Source: Gemmatimonadota bacterium (GTDB lineage: Bacteria > Gemmatimonadota > Gemmatimonadetes > Longimicrobiales > Gaopeijiaceae). Taken from it: a DNA stretch of 64,000 bases. Location: contig JAUIEJ010000002.1 in assembly GCA_030428885.1 (NCBI GenBank), forward strand, positions 374,501-438,500. The letters are read 5' to 3'. Under the pieces are notes generated by a model, which worked only from the letters and a program-made list of their open reading frames with translations, did no database searches and had not been told where the DNA came from. A program made the translations under genes and the position numbers. Positions 1 to 8,739 of the stretch are shown in pieces (the first letter of the stretch is position 1; every line of letters begins with the position of its first letter).

Positions 1-182
1 GGGGGGGACGCGGTGTCGTGGGGTACCAGGGCGAGAAGGCGAGGTGGGAGGGAGCCATCACAGGACCTGCCGTTCGGAGTCATACGGACCGACGTGACCC
101 CTGGAATCTAACGGCATGTTTCGGGCGTTGTTCGGGGCGTTTTGGGCCTTTTCGCGCACCTCGGATGCCCCGGCAGCAGAAA

Positions 183-215
183 CCCACCGGCCGCGGGCGA
201 TCAGCGGCCGGTGGG
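183..215 (-). terminator. Hairpin terminator after the M56 gene
   Basis: A perfect 12-bp stem (183-194 with 204-215) encloses a 9-nt loop, 24 bp beyond the stop of the M56 gene. Read on the minus strand the stem is followed by a short T run (GGGTTTCTG), which fits an intrinsic terminator for the blaI-M56 operon. Nothing convincing was seen in bases 1-182. Confidence 0.6.
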
Positions 216-238
216 CGCGTTGCGGGGGTGTCGGAGCC

Positions 239-1645
239 TCAGCGACTCGTCGACGCTCCGACGAGCTCGAGCTTGAGGAGTTCGTACTCTCTCACCCGCT
301 CTTCGTACAGATCGTGGAGAAGCCCCGCCCGGGTCATGAGGCGCCGGGTGAGTTCGGTGGCCTCGCCTCGGGCCCGTGCTTCCTGCGCCGCCTGGAAGCG
401 AGCATCGATCTGATCGATCTCCGCCGACAGGTAGCCGATCTGCGCGTCGAGTCGCGCCAGGGCCCGCTCCGTGGCCTGGGAGAGAGACGCCGTGCCCGCC
501 ACGGAAACCGACTGATCCACGGAGATCAACCGATCCAGGGACATCGACCCATCCACGGTCCCGACGCCGGCCACCTGACCCACCACCACCGGCTCCGCCT
601 CCACGGCCTCGCCCTCCACCACACTCTCGTTGAAGCTGAAGCACGCCCCCAGAAGGGCCGTGCCGGCCAGAAGCGCAGCCGCCGCCAGCCCCGTTCCCAA
701 ACCCGACGACGACGCGCGATTCTCGAAGTTCTTCATGGTCTCGATCCTCTCTCTCAGATGGGAAACGGGTGTCGCGAGTCCGGCCGCCAGTCCGTAGTGG
801 GGCGGGACGCGAGCACCCAGGGTGAACAGAAGTCCGGCGTACTCCCCGGCGCGGGCCTCGCGGGTGGCCAGCACCTCGAGGTCACACGAGGCCTCCCGAT
901 GCCGCTCGACATCGCGGGTGAGAAGCCGCACCAGGGGATGGAAGGCGAAGAGGGCCCGCACCGAGCTCTCGGCCACGGCCCAGGCGAAGTCGTGGCGGGC
1001 CACGTGAATCAGTTCGTGGACCAAGGTCATGCGGAGTTCATCGGGCCGATCCACCAGCGCCGCGGGGATCACGATCACGGGCCGGCGCCACCCGAAGGTC
1101 ATGGGCACCGAGCCGTCGCCCCCTTGCACCAGCGCCACGGGCCGACGCACACCCAGCCGTCGGCGGAGTCGCTCGAGCATTTCATGGGACGCCGGATCGG
1201 CCACCGGCCGCGCCGATGCACCGATGCGACCCAGGGCTCGCAGTCGCAGGGGGATCCCCACGAGATGGAACGCAGCCAGGAGGAGGGCCCCGGCGGCCGC
1301 CAGTCCCGAGAACACCACCGGAAGATCGACGCCAGGCGCCACACTCGCCCGGGGCGACCCGATCACGGGATGCTCCGCCACCGCGTCCCGTGCCGAGCCC
1401 TGGACAGGAGCCGGCGAGAGCACCGGCTCCACCCCCTGCCCCACCGGCGTCCCCCAGCCCACCAGCAGGGCCAGCGGCAAGGCGAACAACAGCGCCTGCC
1501 CCAATCGGTAGCGGACCAGCGGATGGACGCCCCGCTGTCGCCGCAGCACCACGACCCCCACGCCCGCCGCCACCGTCCACACCCCCATGGGGGCCCACAC
1601 CGCTCCGGCGGCGAACCGCCCCAGGGCCATCAGCCCATCCATCAT
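239..1645 (-). CDS. BlaR1/MecR1-like M56 family membrane metalloprotease
   Basis: 468 residues. Hydrophobic segments lie near residues 5-35 and 48-66, with another near 108-130, followed by a zinc protease motif HELIH at 210-214 and a downstream Glu (E251, in EASCD) that fits the third M56 ligand. A further hydrophobic segment lies near 316-336, and the last 100 residues are helical and charged (coiled-coil-like). Family role: M56 proteases sense a signal and cleave a BlaI-type repressor. The C-terminal region does not show the penicillin-binding sensor domain of true BlaR1 (no SxxK/SxN/KTG set), so the signal is probably not a beta-lactam. The gene starts 10 bp after blaI, with GGAGGGG ahead of two tandem ATG codons (1645 or 1642). 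Confidence 0.85.
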   Translation of the reverse strand: MMDGLMALGRFAAGAVWAPMGVWTVAAGVGVVVLRRQRGVHPLVRYRLGQALLFALPLALLVGWGTPVGQGVEPVLSPAPVQGSARDAVAEHPVIGSPRASVAPGVDLPVVFSGLAAAGALLLAAFHLVGIPLRLRALGRIGASARPVADPASHEMLERLRRRLGVRRPVALVQGGDGSVPMTFGWRRPVIVIPAALVDRPDELRMTLVHELIHVARHDFAWAVAESSVRALFAFHPLVRLLTRDVERHREASCDLEVLATREARAGEYAGLLFTLGARVPPHYGLAAGLATPVSHLRERIETMKNFENRASSSGLGTGLAAAALLAGTALLGACFSFNESVVEGEAVEAEPVVVGQVAGVGTVDGSMSLDRLISVDQSVSVAGTASLSQATERALARLDAQIGYLSAEIDQIDARFQAAQEARARGEATELTRRLMTRAGLLHDLYEERVREYELLKLELVGASTSR

Positions 1646-1655
1646 CGTCCCCTCC

Positions 1656-2078
1656 TCACGGGCCTGCGAGTTCGTCGACGAGGCGCTTGATCTCCTCCCG
1701 GTCGTCGTCCGAGAGGGACTCCCGGCGCACCAACGCCTGCACCAGCGCCGTGGGCGAGCCCCGGAACACCTTCTCCACGAGATCGTCCACCAACGACGCC
1801 CGCACCTCGTCAGCGGGCCGCGCCGCCGCGTAGACGTAGGTCTGCTCCGAGTCGTCCACGCCGAGATACCCCTTCTCGGCCAGCTTCTTCATGACCGTCA
1901 TGACGGTCGTGTAGGCCACCTTGCGGTCCTCCAGGATCCGCTCGTGCACCTCGGCCACGGTGGCTCGCTCCAGATCCCACACGTGTTGCAGGACTTCCAT
2001 CTCGGTCTCCCCCAGCGGGGAGAGAGACCGCCTGCGCTTGCGACTCGAACCCACGTTCGACCTCCCGGGCTGCGACAT
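1656..2078 (-). CDS. blaI: BlaI/MecI/CopY family transcriptional repressor
   Basis: 140 residues, the usual length for BlaI/MecI repressors. A basic N terminus is followed by a winged helix-turn-helix (LGETEMEVLQHVWDLERATV, then VAYTTVMTVMKKLAEKGYL) and a C-terminal helical dimerisation part. Family role: a dimer binds a palindromic operator and is removed by cleavage by the partner M56 protease, encoded 10 bp downstream. The chosen ATG (2078) lies only 12 bp from the strong inverted repeat at 2091-2111; an upstream ATG in frame (2099) would start inside that repeat. No beta-lactamase or penicillin-binding protein gene adjoins it, so the regulon is unclear. Confidence 0.9.
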   Translation of the reverse strand: MSQPGRSNVGSSRKRRRSLSPLGETEMEVLQHVWDLERATVAEVHERILEDRKVAYTTVMTVMKKLAEKGYLGVDDSEQTYVYAAARPADEVRASLVDDLVEKVFRGSPTALVQALVRRESLSDDDREEIKRLVDELAGP

Positions 2079-2090
2079 GCATCGTACGAT

Positions 2091-2127
2091 TACGACCATA
2101 CTATGATCGTAGTACGACGATACGCAA
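2091..2127 (-). promoter_or_regulatory. blaI operator/promoter: 21-bp inverted repeat overlapping the -10
   Basis: TACGACCATA-C-TATGATCGTA (2091-2111) is an inverted repeat with 9 of 10 arm positions matched. The adjoining 2081-2090 (ATCGTACGAT) is itself a perfect palindrome. On the minus strand a sigma70-like promoter can be drawn: TTGCGT (2122-2127), an 18-bp spacer, and TAGTAT (2098-2103) inside the repeat. Repressor binding would therefore block RNA polymerase at its own gene. On the plus strand TATGAT (2102-2107) could serve as a -10 for the divergent FAD gene, without a good -35. Assignment to BlaI is inference from position and symmetry. Confidence 0.65.
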
Positions 2128-2212
2128 GGGTCGCGGCGAACGGGAGGGTGCCCCGTTCGTCGGAGAGGGCGACCGTTTGCGAAGATCGCCTCGGCGACGG
2201 ACCTTGGCGCCC

Positions 2213-3862
2213 ATGCCCTCCGACCCCCACGTCCTCGTCATCGGCGCCGGCCTCTCGGGCCTGGTGGCCGCCTGCGAGCTCCTGGACGCCGGACGACGGG
2301 TCACTATCGTCGATCAGGAGCCCCGCCAGAATCTGGGGGGGCAGGCCTTCTGGTCGTTCGGTGGTCTGTTCCTCGTGGACTCCCCCGAGCAGCGGCGCAT
2401 GGGCATCCGCGACTCCCGGGATCTCGCCTGGCGGGACTGGCTCGGGACCGCCGGCTTCGACCGCGCCGACGACGCCTGGCCCCGGAAGTGGGCCGAAGCC
2501 TACGTCGACTGGGCGGCGGGCGGAAAACGCGCCTGGCTCCACGAACGGGGCATCCGCTTCTTTCCCGTCGTGGGCTGGGCCGAGCGGGGCGGCGGACTCG
2601 CCGAGGGTCACGGCAATTCGGTGCCCCGCTTCCACGTGACGTGGGGTACCGGGCCCGGGCTGGTGGAGCCGTTCGCGAACCGCGTCGAGCAGGCCGAGAG
2701 CGGCGGTCGCATTCGACTCCTGTGGCGCCACAAGGTGACCGACCTCCTCGTCGAGGGCGGGACCGTCGTGGGGGCGCGAGGCGACGTGCTGGCCCCGAGC
2801 GAAGCGCCCCGTGGCACGGGCACGTCGCGCGAGGTCGTGGGCGACTTCGAGATCCGCGCCGACGCCGTCATCGTGGCCGGCGGCGGCCTGGGTGCCAACG
2901 TCGACATGGTGCGCGCATGCTGGCCCGACCGCCTCGGTCCGCCCCCGACCCGCCTCATCTCGGGCGTGCCCGAGCACGTCGACGGCTCCATGCTCACCAT
3001 CGCCGAACATGCGGGCGCCCGCTGGATCCACCGCGACCGCATGTGGCACTACACCGAGGGCATCCGAAACTGGGCGCCCATCTGGAAGGACCACGGCATC
3101 CGGATCCTCCCGGGGCCGTCGTCCCTCTGGCTCGACGCCACGGGGTGTCGGCTCCCTCCACCCTGCCTCCCGGGCTTCGACACCCTGTCCACCCTCGCCC
3201 ACATCGGGCACAGCGGCCACGACTACACCTGGTTCGTCCTCACCCGCCGCATCATCGAGAAGGAATTCGCCCTCTCGGGATCGGAGCAGAACCCCGACCT
3301 CACGGGACGGAGCATCCGGGGAGTCCTCGGCCGGGTGCTCCCGGGGCCCCCGGGGCCCGTGCAGGCGTTCATGGATCGGGGCGAGGATTTCGTGGTGGCC
3401 CCCACGCTGGACGAGCTAGTCACGGGCATGGAGCGCGTCGGCGACCCGGGGGTGCTCGAGCCCGACCGCGTCCGCGCCGCCGTCGAGGCCCGAGACGGCG
3501 CCTTCGCCAACGCGTTCACGAAAGACGCCCAGGTTGCGGCCCTGCGCACCGCCCGGAACTACCGGGGCGACCGCTGGATCCGGGTGGCCCCGCCCCATCG
3601 GCTGCTGGACCCGAAGGCGGGGCCCCTGGTGGCCGTGCGCCTCAACCTGCTCACCCGGAAGACCCTGGGCGGCATCGAAACCGACCTCCACGCCCGTGCC
3701 CTGGACGAGAGCGGGGCGGTCATTCCCGGCCTCTACGCCGTGGGCGAAGCGGCGGGGTTCGGCGGCGGCGGCATGCACGGGTACCGCTCCCTCGAGGGCA
3801 CGTTCCTGGGCGGCTGCCTGTTTTCGGGGCGGGCGGCGGGGCGACACGCGGCGGCTCTGTGA
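2213..3862 (+). CDS. FAD-dependent dehydrogenase (KstD / fumarate-reductase flavoprotein-like)
   Basis: 549 residues. An N-terminal Rossmann motif GAGLSG (about 10-15) follows a beta strand, with an acidic residue (VDQEP) after the second strand. The C terminus has the conserved flavoprotein pattern YAVGEAAGFGGGG near residue 515, then YRSLEGTFLGGC. The length and the insertion between the FAD halves resemble the FAD-binding dehydrogenases related to 3-ketosteroid dehydrogenases. The substrate cannot be named. The ATG at 2213 is chosen because the Rossmann strand begins 6 residues later; the next in-frame ATG, at 2177, would add only a basic Arg-rich tail. No strong ribosome site is visible. 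It diverges from blaI and may share its operator. Confidence 0.8.
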   Translation: MPSDPHVLVIGAGLSGLVAACELLDAGRRVTIVDQEPRQNLGGQAFWSFGGLFLVDSPEQRRMGIRDSRDLAWRDWLGTAGFDRADDAWPRKWAEAYVDWAAGGKRAWLHERGIRFFPVVGWAERGGGLAEGHGNSVPRFHVTWGTGPGLVEPFANRVEQAESGGRIRLLWRHKVTDLLVEGGTVVGARGDVLAPSEAPRGTGTSREVVGDFEIRADAVIVAGGGLGANVDMVRACWPDRLGPPPTRLISGVPEHVDGSMLTIAEHAGARWIHRDRMWHYTEGIRNWAPIWKDHGIRILPGPSSLWLDATGCRLPPPCLPGFDTLSTLAHIGHSGHDYTWFVLTRRIIEKEFALSGSEQNPDLTGRSIRGVLGRVLPGPPGPVQAFMDRGEDFVVAPTLDELVTGMERVGDPGVLEPDRVRAAVEARDGAFANAFTKDAQVAALRTARNYRGDRWIRVAPPHRLLDPKAGPLVAVRLNLLTRKTLGGIETDLHARALDESGAVIPGLYAVGEAAGFGGGGMHGYRSLEGTFLGGCLFSGRAAGRHAAAL

Positions 3863-4108
3863 GAGCCGACGGAGTGAGCCCGACCCGGACAGCCGACAGG
3901 CGACCGGGGGGGACTCCCCACCGGAACTGCGGAGGATTCCCCATGGCGGTGCCGACACCACCCACCCCATCCTGACTCCGGGTACCCTCGGGCTCCGGTC
4001 TTCGAGGCCCCTCCCACGCTCCGCCTGCCACGGCCCCGTTCCGGGACCTCGACCTAGATACGAGACGGGAATGCTTCCCGCCTCCAGGGGCCACTGCGGA
4101 GGTGGATC

Positions 4109-4834
4109 ATGGCCATGGCGAGCCCGCATCCCGTACCCGACGTGTCGGCTCCGACCCTTCCGGCGTTCCTGACGTCGGCCGCTCGACTTCCCTGCCGGAT
4201 CTTCGTCTCGTGGAGTATCGCCGGGGGGCTCGTGTCCGGCGGATTCCTCGTTGCGGCCACGACCCTCGCGGGCGAGGAGGTGGGAAGCGCCGCGGCCCAG
4301 ATCGCCGTGTTCCTCTGGGCCCTCGGTACCGGGGCCGGCCTCGTCCATGGGGCCCTCCTGGGCTACATGGCCCGGGACATCCGCCGACCGGCCCGCAACG
4401 TCCTCCGCGACATGGCCCGTACGCTGATGTGGGTCGCGCCGGGACTCCTCGTGTCGGCGATCCTCACGGTCTGGATCTCCCTCACGGGCCCGGTGCTCCG
4501 GGGGGTGCGCCCCGGCGTGTTCGAGGCCGTGGGCATTTTCGGTACGTGGGTGCTGGGGCTCGCGCTCCTGGGGTGGGCCACCCTGGAGGGAGTGCGGGGC
4601 CTCCGGGCCGTCTACGGGCGGTGGCCCGACCTGCGGTTCGCCTCCGGCCTGGCGAGCGTCGCGTTCGCCGTGCTCGTCACCCTCTTCGTGGTGGATCCCC
4701 CGGAGATCTGGTTCACCGACCTCCGGGTGACCGGGCCCGGAGCCGTGGTCCTGGCCTTCGGGGCGGCCGTCTGGATCGCCCTTCCCGTGGCCGTAGCCGT
4801 TCTGGGTCTGATCCGGCGGTGGCGCCACGCCTGA
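4109..4834 (+). CDS. Hypothetical multi-pass membrane protein
   Basis: 241 residues with about six hydrophobic segments (near 30-52, 60-85, 105-125, 137-160, 172-190 and 205-232). GCGGAGGT lies 6-12 bp before the ATG, so the start is secure. A small hairpin (CGGGAA/TTCCCG, 4066-4080) sits 28 bp upstream. No enzymatic motif or known family was recognised. The gene is convergent with the serine hydrolase gene, leaving 4 bp between their stops. The 246 bp between it and the FAD gene hold nothing else recognisable. Confidence 0.7.
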   Translation: MAMASPHPVPDVSAPTLPAFLTSAARLPCRIFVSWSIAGGLVSGGFLVAATTLAGEEVGSAAAQIAVFLWALGTGAGLVHGALLGYMARDIRRPARNVLRDMARTLMWVAPGLLVSAILTVWISLTGPVLRGVRPGVFEAVGIFGTWVLGLALLGWATLEGVRGLRAVYGRWPDLRFASGLASVAFAVLVTLFVVDPPEIWFTDLRVTGPGAVVLAFGAAVWIALPVAVAVLGLIRRWRHA

Positions 4835-4838
4835 AGCG

Positions 4839-6404
4839 TCAGCGCCGCCGCGTCATCTCCAGTTCTTGGAACCACAGGTCGTCGTTGGGCACGTCGAGTC
4901 GCATCTCGGCCACCGACCCCGACGGATCCAGGACGAACTGGGCCGTGCCCTGACCGAACCAGGCCAGTGTGGTGCGCCAGCGGATCACGAAGGTGTCGTA
5001 GTGCAGGTGCTCCAGGTCGGCCACGAGATCGGGATTGGGTAGGAGGCGAAGGACGAGTCCCCCGTTCTCCAGGTCCACCTCGGCGTCGCCGTACAGGGGA
5101 CCCCCGTACGTTCCCACGTAGCCGTCCAGCCCCAGCGAGGGTGACGTGCCGGCGATGCGGCCGCGCTCCGCGGCGGTCTGGCGGGCCTCGAACGCCTGGC
5201 GTGAGGCGACCCACTGGGGGAGCGCCTCGGCCGACCAGTCCCGGGCCTCGCCGCCGAGATAGGCGTCGAGCACCCGGTAGATCAGGGCCGGGGCCAGTCC
5301 CGTCATGCCGTTGGTGAGGATCACGATCCCCAGCCCCTCGTCGGGCACCAGGGCCACCTGGGAGTACATGCCGTCGTACCCCCCGCCGTGGCTCACCACC
5401 TTCCGGCCCCGGTAGTCCTGGAGACTCCACCCCAGACCGTACCCCCGGAAGCTCGTGGAGGGATACCGGGCCTGGTACTGGGGCGTCACGGCCCGGGGAT
5501 TCACCACGCTCCACATCTCTCGCTGCCGGGCCTCGCTGAAGAGCCGGACGCCGTTCCACTGGCCTCCGGCGAGCTGGGTGCGGAGCCAGCGGGACATGTC
5601 GTGGACGCTGGAGATGATGCCCCCGGCGGCCCCCATGGCGTCCCAGTTGTACCACTCGATGGGGATGGACTCGCCGGCCACGTACTTGTGGGGGGTCGCC
5701 ACGTTGTCCAGGCCCGGGAGGTCACGGGTGGAGGTCACGGAGCGGTCCATGCCCAGGGGCCCGAAGAAGTCGGCCTCCATGACGTCGTGCCAGTCCTCAC
5801 CCGACACCGCCCGCAGCACCTCGCCCGCGGCGATGAACATGAGGTTGGAGTAGCCGTAGCCGTCCCGGAACGAGAAGGCCGGGGGGAGAAGAGCGGCCCG
5901 GCGCACCACCTCCTCGGCCGAATACGGAGTCCCATACCAGAGCAGATCGCCCGAGTACGTGCCGAGCCCGCTGCGATGGGAGAGGAGGTCGCGGATGCGC
6001 ATCTCCTGGGTCACGTAGTCGTCGTACAGCCGGAACCACGGCAGGTGATCGAGCACCCGGTCGTCCCAGTGCAGCCGACCCTCGTCCACGAGGCGGGCCA
6101 GGGCCGCCGCCGTGAAGGCCTTCGAATTCGAGGCGATGGCGTAGAGGGTGTGCTCGTCCACGGGCGCATCGCCCCGGACGTCGGCCACGCCGTACCCCTT
6201 CTCCAGCACCACCTCGCCGTCGTGGACGATGGCCACCGAGAACCCCGGGATCGGCCACGCGGCCAGGGCGTCGGCGAAGTAGGCGTCCAGCGCCGCCACG
6301 TCGACGGCGGCACGGGCGGGCGCGGCGACCTGGGCCGACATCGATACCGGCGCCGCCGCCACGAGGGCGACGAGAAGCACGCGAGACCACCGTCGAGCCA
6401 TCAT
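4839..6404 (-). CDS. Secreted serine hydrolase, class C beta-lactamase / D-Ala-D-Ala peptidase fold, with DUF3471-like tail
   Basis: 521 residues. A signal peptide (about 1-24, ending SMSAQ) is followed by the penicillin-recognising serine hydrolase fold: SxxK at S92/K95, YxN at Y185-S-N187, and HGG at 339-341. The last 100 residues match the small beta domain often attached to this family (DUF3471-like). Members are esterases, peptidases or amidases, and true beta-lactamase activity cannot be assumed. The gene overlaps the TPR gene by 4 bp (ATGA), and its ribosome site (GGAGG) lies inside the last codons of that gene, so the two are probably translationally coupled. Tandem ATG codons leave 6404 or 6401 as start. 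Confidence 0.88.
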   Translation of the reverse strand: MMARRWSRVLLVALVAAAPVSMSAQVAAPARAAVDVAALDAYFADALAAWPIPGFSVAIVHDGEVVLEKGYGVADVRGDAPVDEHTLYAIASNSKAFTAAALARLVDEGRLHWDDRVLDHLPWFRLYDDYVTQEMRIRDLLSHRSGLGTYSGDLLWYGTPYSAEEVVRRAALLPPAFSFRDGYGYSNLMFIAAGEVLRAVSGEDWHDVMEADFFGPLGMDRSVTSTRDLPGLDNVATPHKYVAGESIPIEWYNWDAMGAAGGIISSVHDMSRWLRTQLAGGQWNGVRLFSEARQREMWSVVNPRAVTPQYQARYPSTSFRGYGLGWSLQDYRGRKVVSHGGGYDGMYSQVALVPDEGLGIVILTNGMTGLAPALIYRVLDAYLGGEARDWSAEALPQWVASRQAFEARQTAAERGRIAGTSPSLGLDGYVGTYGGPLYGDAEVDLENGGLVLRLLPNPDLVADLEHLHYDTFVIRWRTTLAWFGQGTAQFVLDPSGSVAEMRLDVPNDDLWFQELEMTRRR

Positions 6405-8509
6405 GGGACACCTCCGTTCATGCGCGTGAGATCGGCCTCCGCCGCCAGCCGTCCGAAGCCCGGCCAGTGGGGGTCGGCGGCGATGCGGCGGAGCAGGAGC
6501 AGGGCCCGGTCCCGGTCGCCGTCGAACCACTCGTCCAGTGCCACCCCGTAGGCCCGGGTCTCGAAGCGGCCTTCGGGGGGAAACGGGAGCACAAGGGGCG
6601 CCGGGTCGGCCCGACCGGTGTGGGCCAGGAGGGCGAGGTGGTAGGCGCCGTTGGCGGACACCCCCATCTCCATGGGGATGGCCTCGGCCACGGCCCGGGC
6701 CTCGTCGTGGCGGCCCGCTTGCCGCAGCGCCCGGTACCGCCACTCCTCCACGGCCACCCGGGCGTCGTCGCTGGTGGCGATGCTCATGCAGGTGCGCTGA
6801 TCGCCGAGGTCCCCGGCGGCGTCCCGGGCCCGGGCGTCGGCATCGCCGGCCAGGGCCACGCAGCGGCCGTACTCGGCGGCGCTGTCGTCGAACCGCCCCA
6901 CCAGGTAGTAGGCGAGCCCCAGGTGGTAGGCCACGTCGAAGTTGAAGGGCGCCAACTCCCGGGCCCGCTCCAGGTCGGCCACCCCCTCGTCGAAGCGGCG
7001 GGTGCTGAGCATCCGGTGCCCCCGGAAGCGCCACGGCCGCCAGTCGTCGGGGGCGAGGTCGACGGCCCGGGTATAGAGCGCGATGGCCTCGTCGTAGCGA
7101 AACGCGTTGCGGAGTTCCCGGGCCAGGGCCAGGACCGCCTCCACGTCGTCGGGGGCCGCGGCGAGGTCGGCCTCCAGGACCTCCAGCACCTTCGGGTCCG
7201 GGTGGGGGCGGGGATGGAGGGGTTCGCCGAAGAGCGAGGTGGCTGCCGCCGGCTGCCGGACACGGGCCCGGAGGAACACCTGCACGCCGTCGGGTCCTCC
7301 ATCCCAGAAGGTCAGCCGGGTGCGGCCGTCGTCCAGGGCGTCCACCACGGCGGGCTGGTCGCTTGCCGTGACGAACCACCCCTGGGGGAGCACCACCTGG
7401 TTGCGGGCGCGGCCGAAGTTGCGGTCCCATACGAGCTCGTCGCCCAGGTCCCGATAGCGGGCCGAATCCACGTACGTCTCGTGGATCCGCAGCCGCACCG
7501 TGGCCGGGGGCACCGGGGCCTCGAAGGGGATCACCACCACCTCGGCGCCGTCTTCGGCCCGTATCGTGGTCTCCACCGGAAGCTCCTGGCCGGTGTCGAG
7601 CACGTAGGCCCGGGGATCGAAGGCCCGGCTCCCGGCCCGGACGACGTTGAGGTAGCGGTCCACCCCGGCCCGTTCCTCGGTGTAGTCGTGGTAGAGGCGG
7701 AAGGCGTGGCTCGCGGGATGCTCCAGGAAGTACACGATCTCCCGGGTCTGGGCGGCGCGCTCCGGGAAGGTCCGGTCGGTGCGGGCGAAGGTGCCGTCGT
7801 ACCCGCCTCGGCTCCCCGAGCCCGGCCCCGCCGAGGGGGCGCCTCGTGGCTCGGCCAGGGCCCGCGCCGCATCGGTGGGCAGGGGGCGGCCTCGTACCCG
7901 GTAGCGCAGCGTCTCTCCCGAGGGGTTCAGGAAGCTCACCCGGATGCGTCCGTCGGCCTCGGTGTCGATCTGGGACGGCAGGTTGACCGACACCAGCTCG
8001 AAGCCCGGGGGCAGCACCACGGCATTCCGGGCGATGCCCAGGGTGCGGTCGAACACCACGTCGCCGCCGTCTTCGAAATAGCTGGCGTCGTCGACGTAGG
8101 TCTTGTCGATGCGGATCCGGGTTTCGGCCCCCGGCGCCACGGGGCCCGGCAGGTTGACCTGGATGTAGTGGGACTCCGCACCCGCCCCCGGCACGCCCCG
8201 CTCACGGGCCACCGTGCCGTCCACGAGTTCCCAGGCGAGGGGGCGGCCCGAGGCCAGGTCGGTGACCCCGTGGACCTCCTCCTCGGCCCCGGCCCGGATG
8301 CCGTTGAAGTACCACCCCTGCCCCGCCCCGGCCGCCGTGACGTCGTAGACGATGCGGAACGCCCCCGAACCCGGTGCCTGCAATTCGTAGCGCGTGTAGG
8401 GGTCGGCCGTGCGCTGAACCTGGCCCGAGGCGGGCACGACAGCGACGGCGACGAGGGCCGCGGCCAGGGGGACCGCGCGGAGGAGGGCGGGTGCGGCGTC
8501 GACGATCAC
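6401..8509 (-). CDS. Secreted TPR-repeat protein of unknown function
   Basis: 702 residues from the GTG at 8509. This start is chosen because it follows GGAG at good spacing and opens a clean signal peptide ending near VVPASGQ; an ATG at 8608 would add 33 Arg-rich residues ahead of it. The N-terminal half holds two related beta-rich segments (each with a pattern like R-I-x-K/E-T-Y-V-D-x-A-x-Y/R) that look duplicated. The C-terminal half (about residues 400-560) has TPR-like helices. A Pro/Gly/Ser linker separates the two beta segments. No catalytic motif was found. It is translationally coupled to the downstream serine hydrolase, so the two products may act together in the periplasm. Confidence 0.75.
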   Translation of the reverse strand: MIVDAAPALLRAVPLAAALVAVAVVPASGQVQRTADPYTRYELQAPGSGAFRIVYDVTAAGAGQGWYFNGIRAGAEEEVHGVTDLASGRPLAWELVDGTVARERGVPGAGAESHYIQVNLPGPVAPGAETRIRIDKTYVDDASYFEDGGDVVFDRTLGIARNAVVLPPGFELVSVNLPSQIDTEADGRIRVSFLNPSGETLRYRVRGRPLPTDAARALAEPRGAPSAGPGSGSRGGYDGTFARTDRTFPERAAQTREIVYFLEHPASHAFRLYHDYTEERAGVDRYLNVVRAGSRAFDPRAYVLDTGQELPVETTIRAEDGAEVVVIPFEAPVPPATVRLRIHETYVDSARYRDLGDELVWDRNFGRARNQVVLPQGWFVTASDQPAVVDALDDGRTRLTFWDGGPDGVQVFLRARVRQPAAATSLFGEPLHPRPHPDPKVLEVLEADLAAAPDDVEAVLALARELRNAFRYDEAIALYTRAVDLAPDDWRPWRFRGHRMLSTRRFDEGVADLERARELAPFNFDVAYHLGLAYYLVGRFDDSAAEYGRCVALAGDADARARDAAGDLGDQRTCMSIATSDDARVAVEEWRYRALRQAGRHDEARAVAEAIPMEMGVSANGAYHLALLAHTGRADPAPLVLPFPPEGRFETRAYGVALDEWFDGDRDRALLLLRRIAADPHWPGFGRLAAEADLTRMNGGVP

Positions 8510-8739
8510 GGGCGATCTCCGGCTCGGGGAACGGCGAAAGGATACGGCCGGGAGAGCCCCTTCGCACCATGGCGCGGCGCCCTTCGCCCGGGGCGCGTAC
8601 GACACCACCGGGGCTCCATGCCGTGGGGGGGTTGCCCCCGCGCGCCCGCGCTGATTGCTTTTTGCCTGAAATATCGTCGGGCCGGGTACCGAGGCAGCCT
8701 CGGAAACCCGGAGAGCGCCCCCACCATTTCCGAGACCTC

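Noticed and set aside
116-1690. A 524-codon open frame on the plus strand
   Set aside because: It lies opposite the M56 gene, is Arg/His/Pro-rich and has no ribosome site.
4839-6404. Beta-lactamase as resistance gene, linked to the BlaI/M56 pair
   Set aside because: The serine hydrolase has the family motifs, but the DUF3471-like tail and TPR partner point to a periplasmic esterase/peptidase; it is also not adjacent to blaI.
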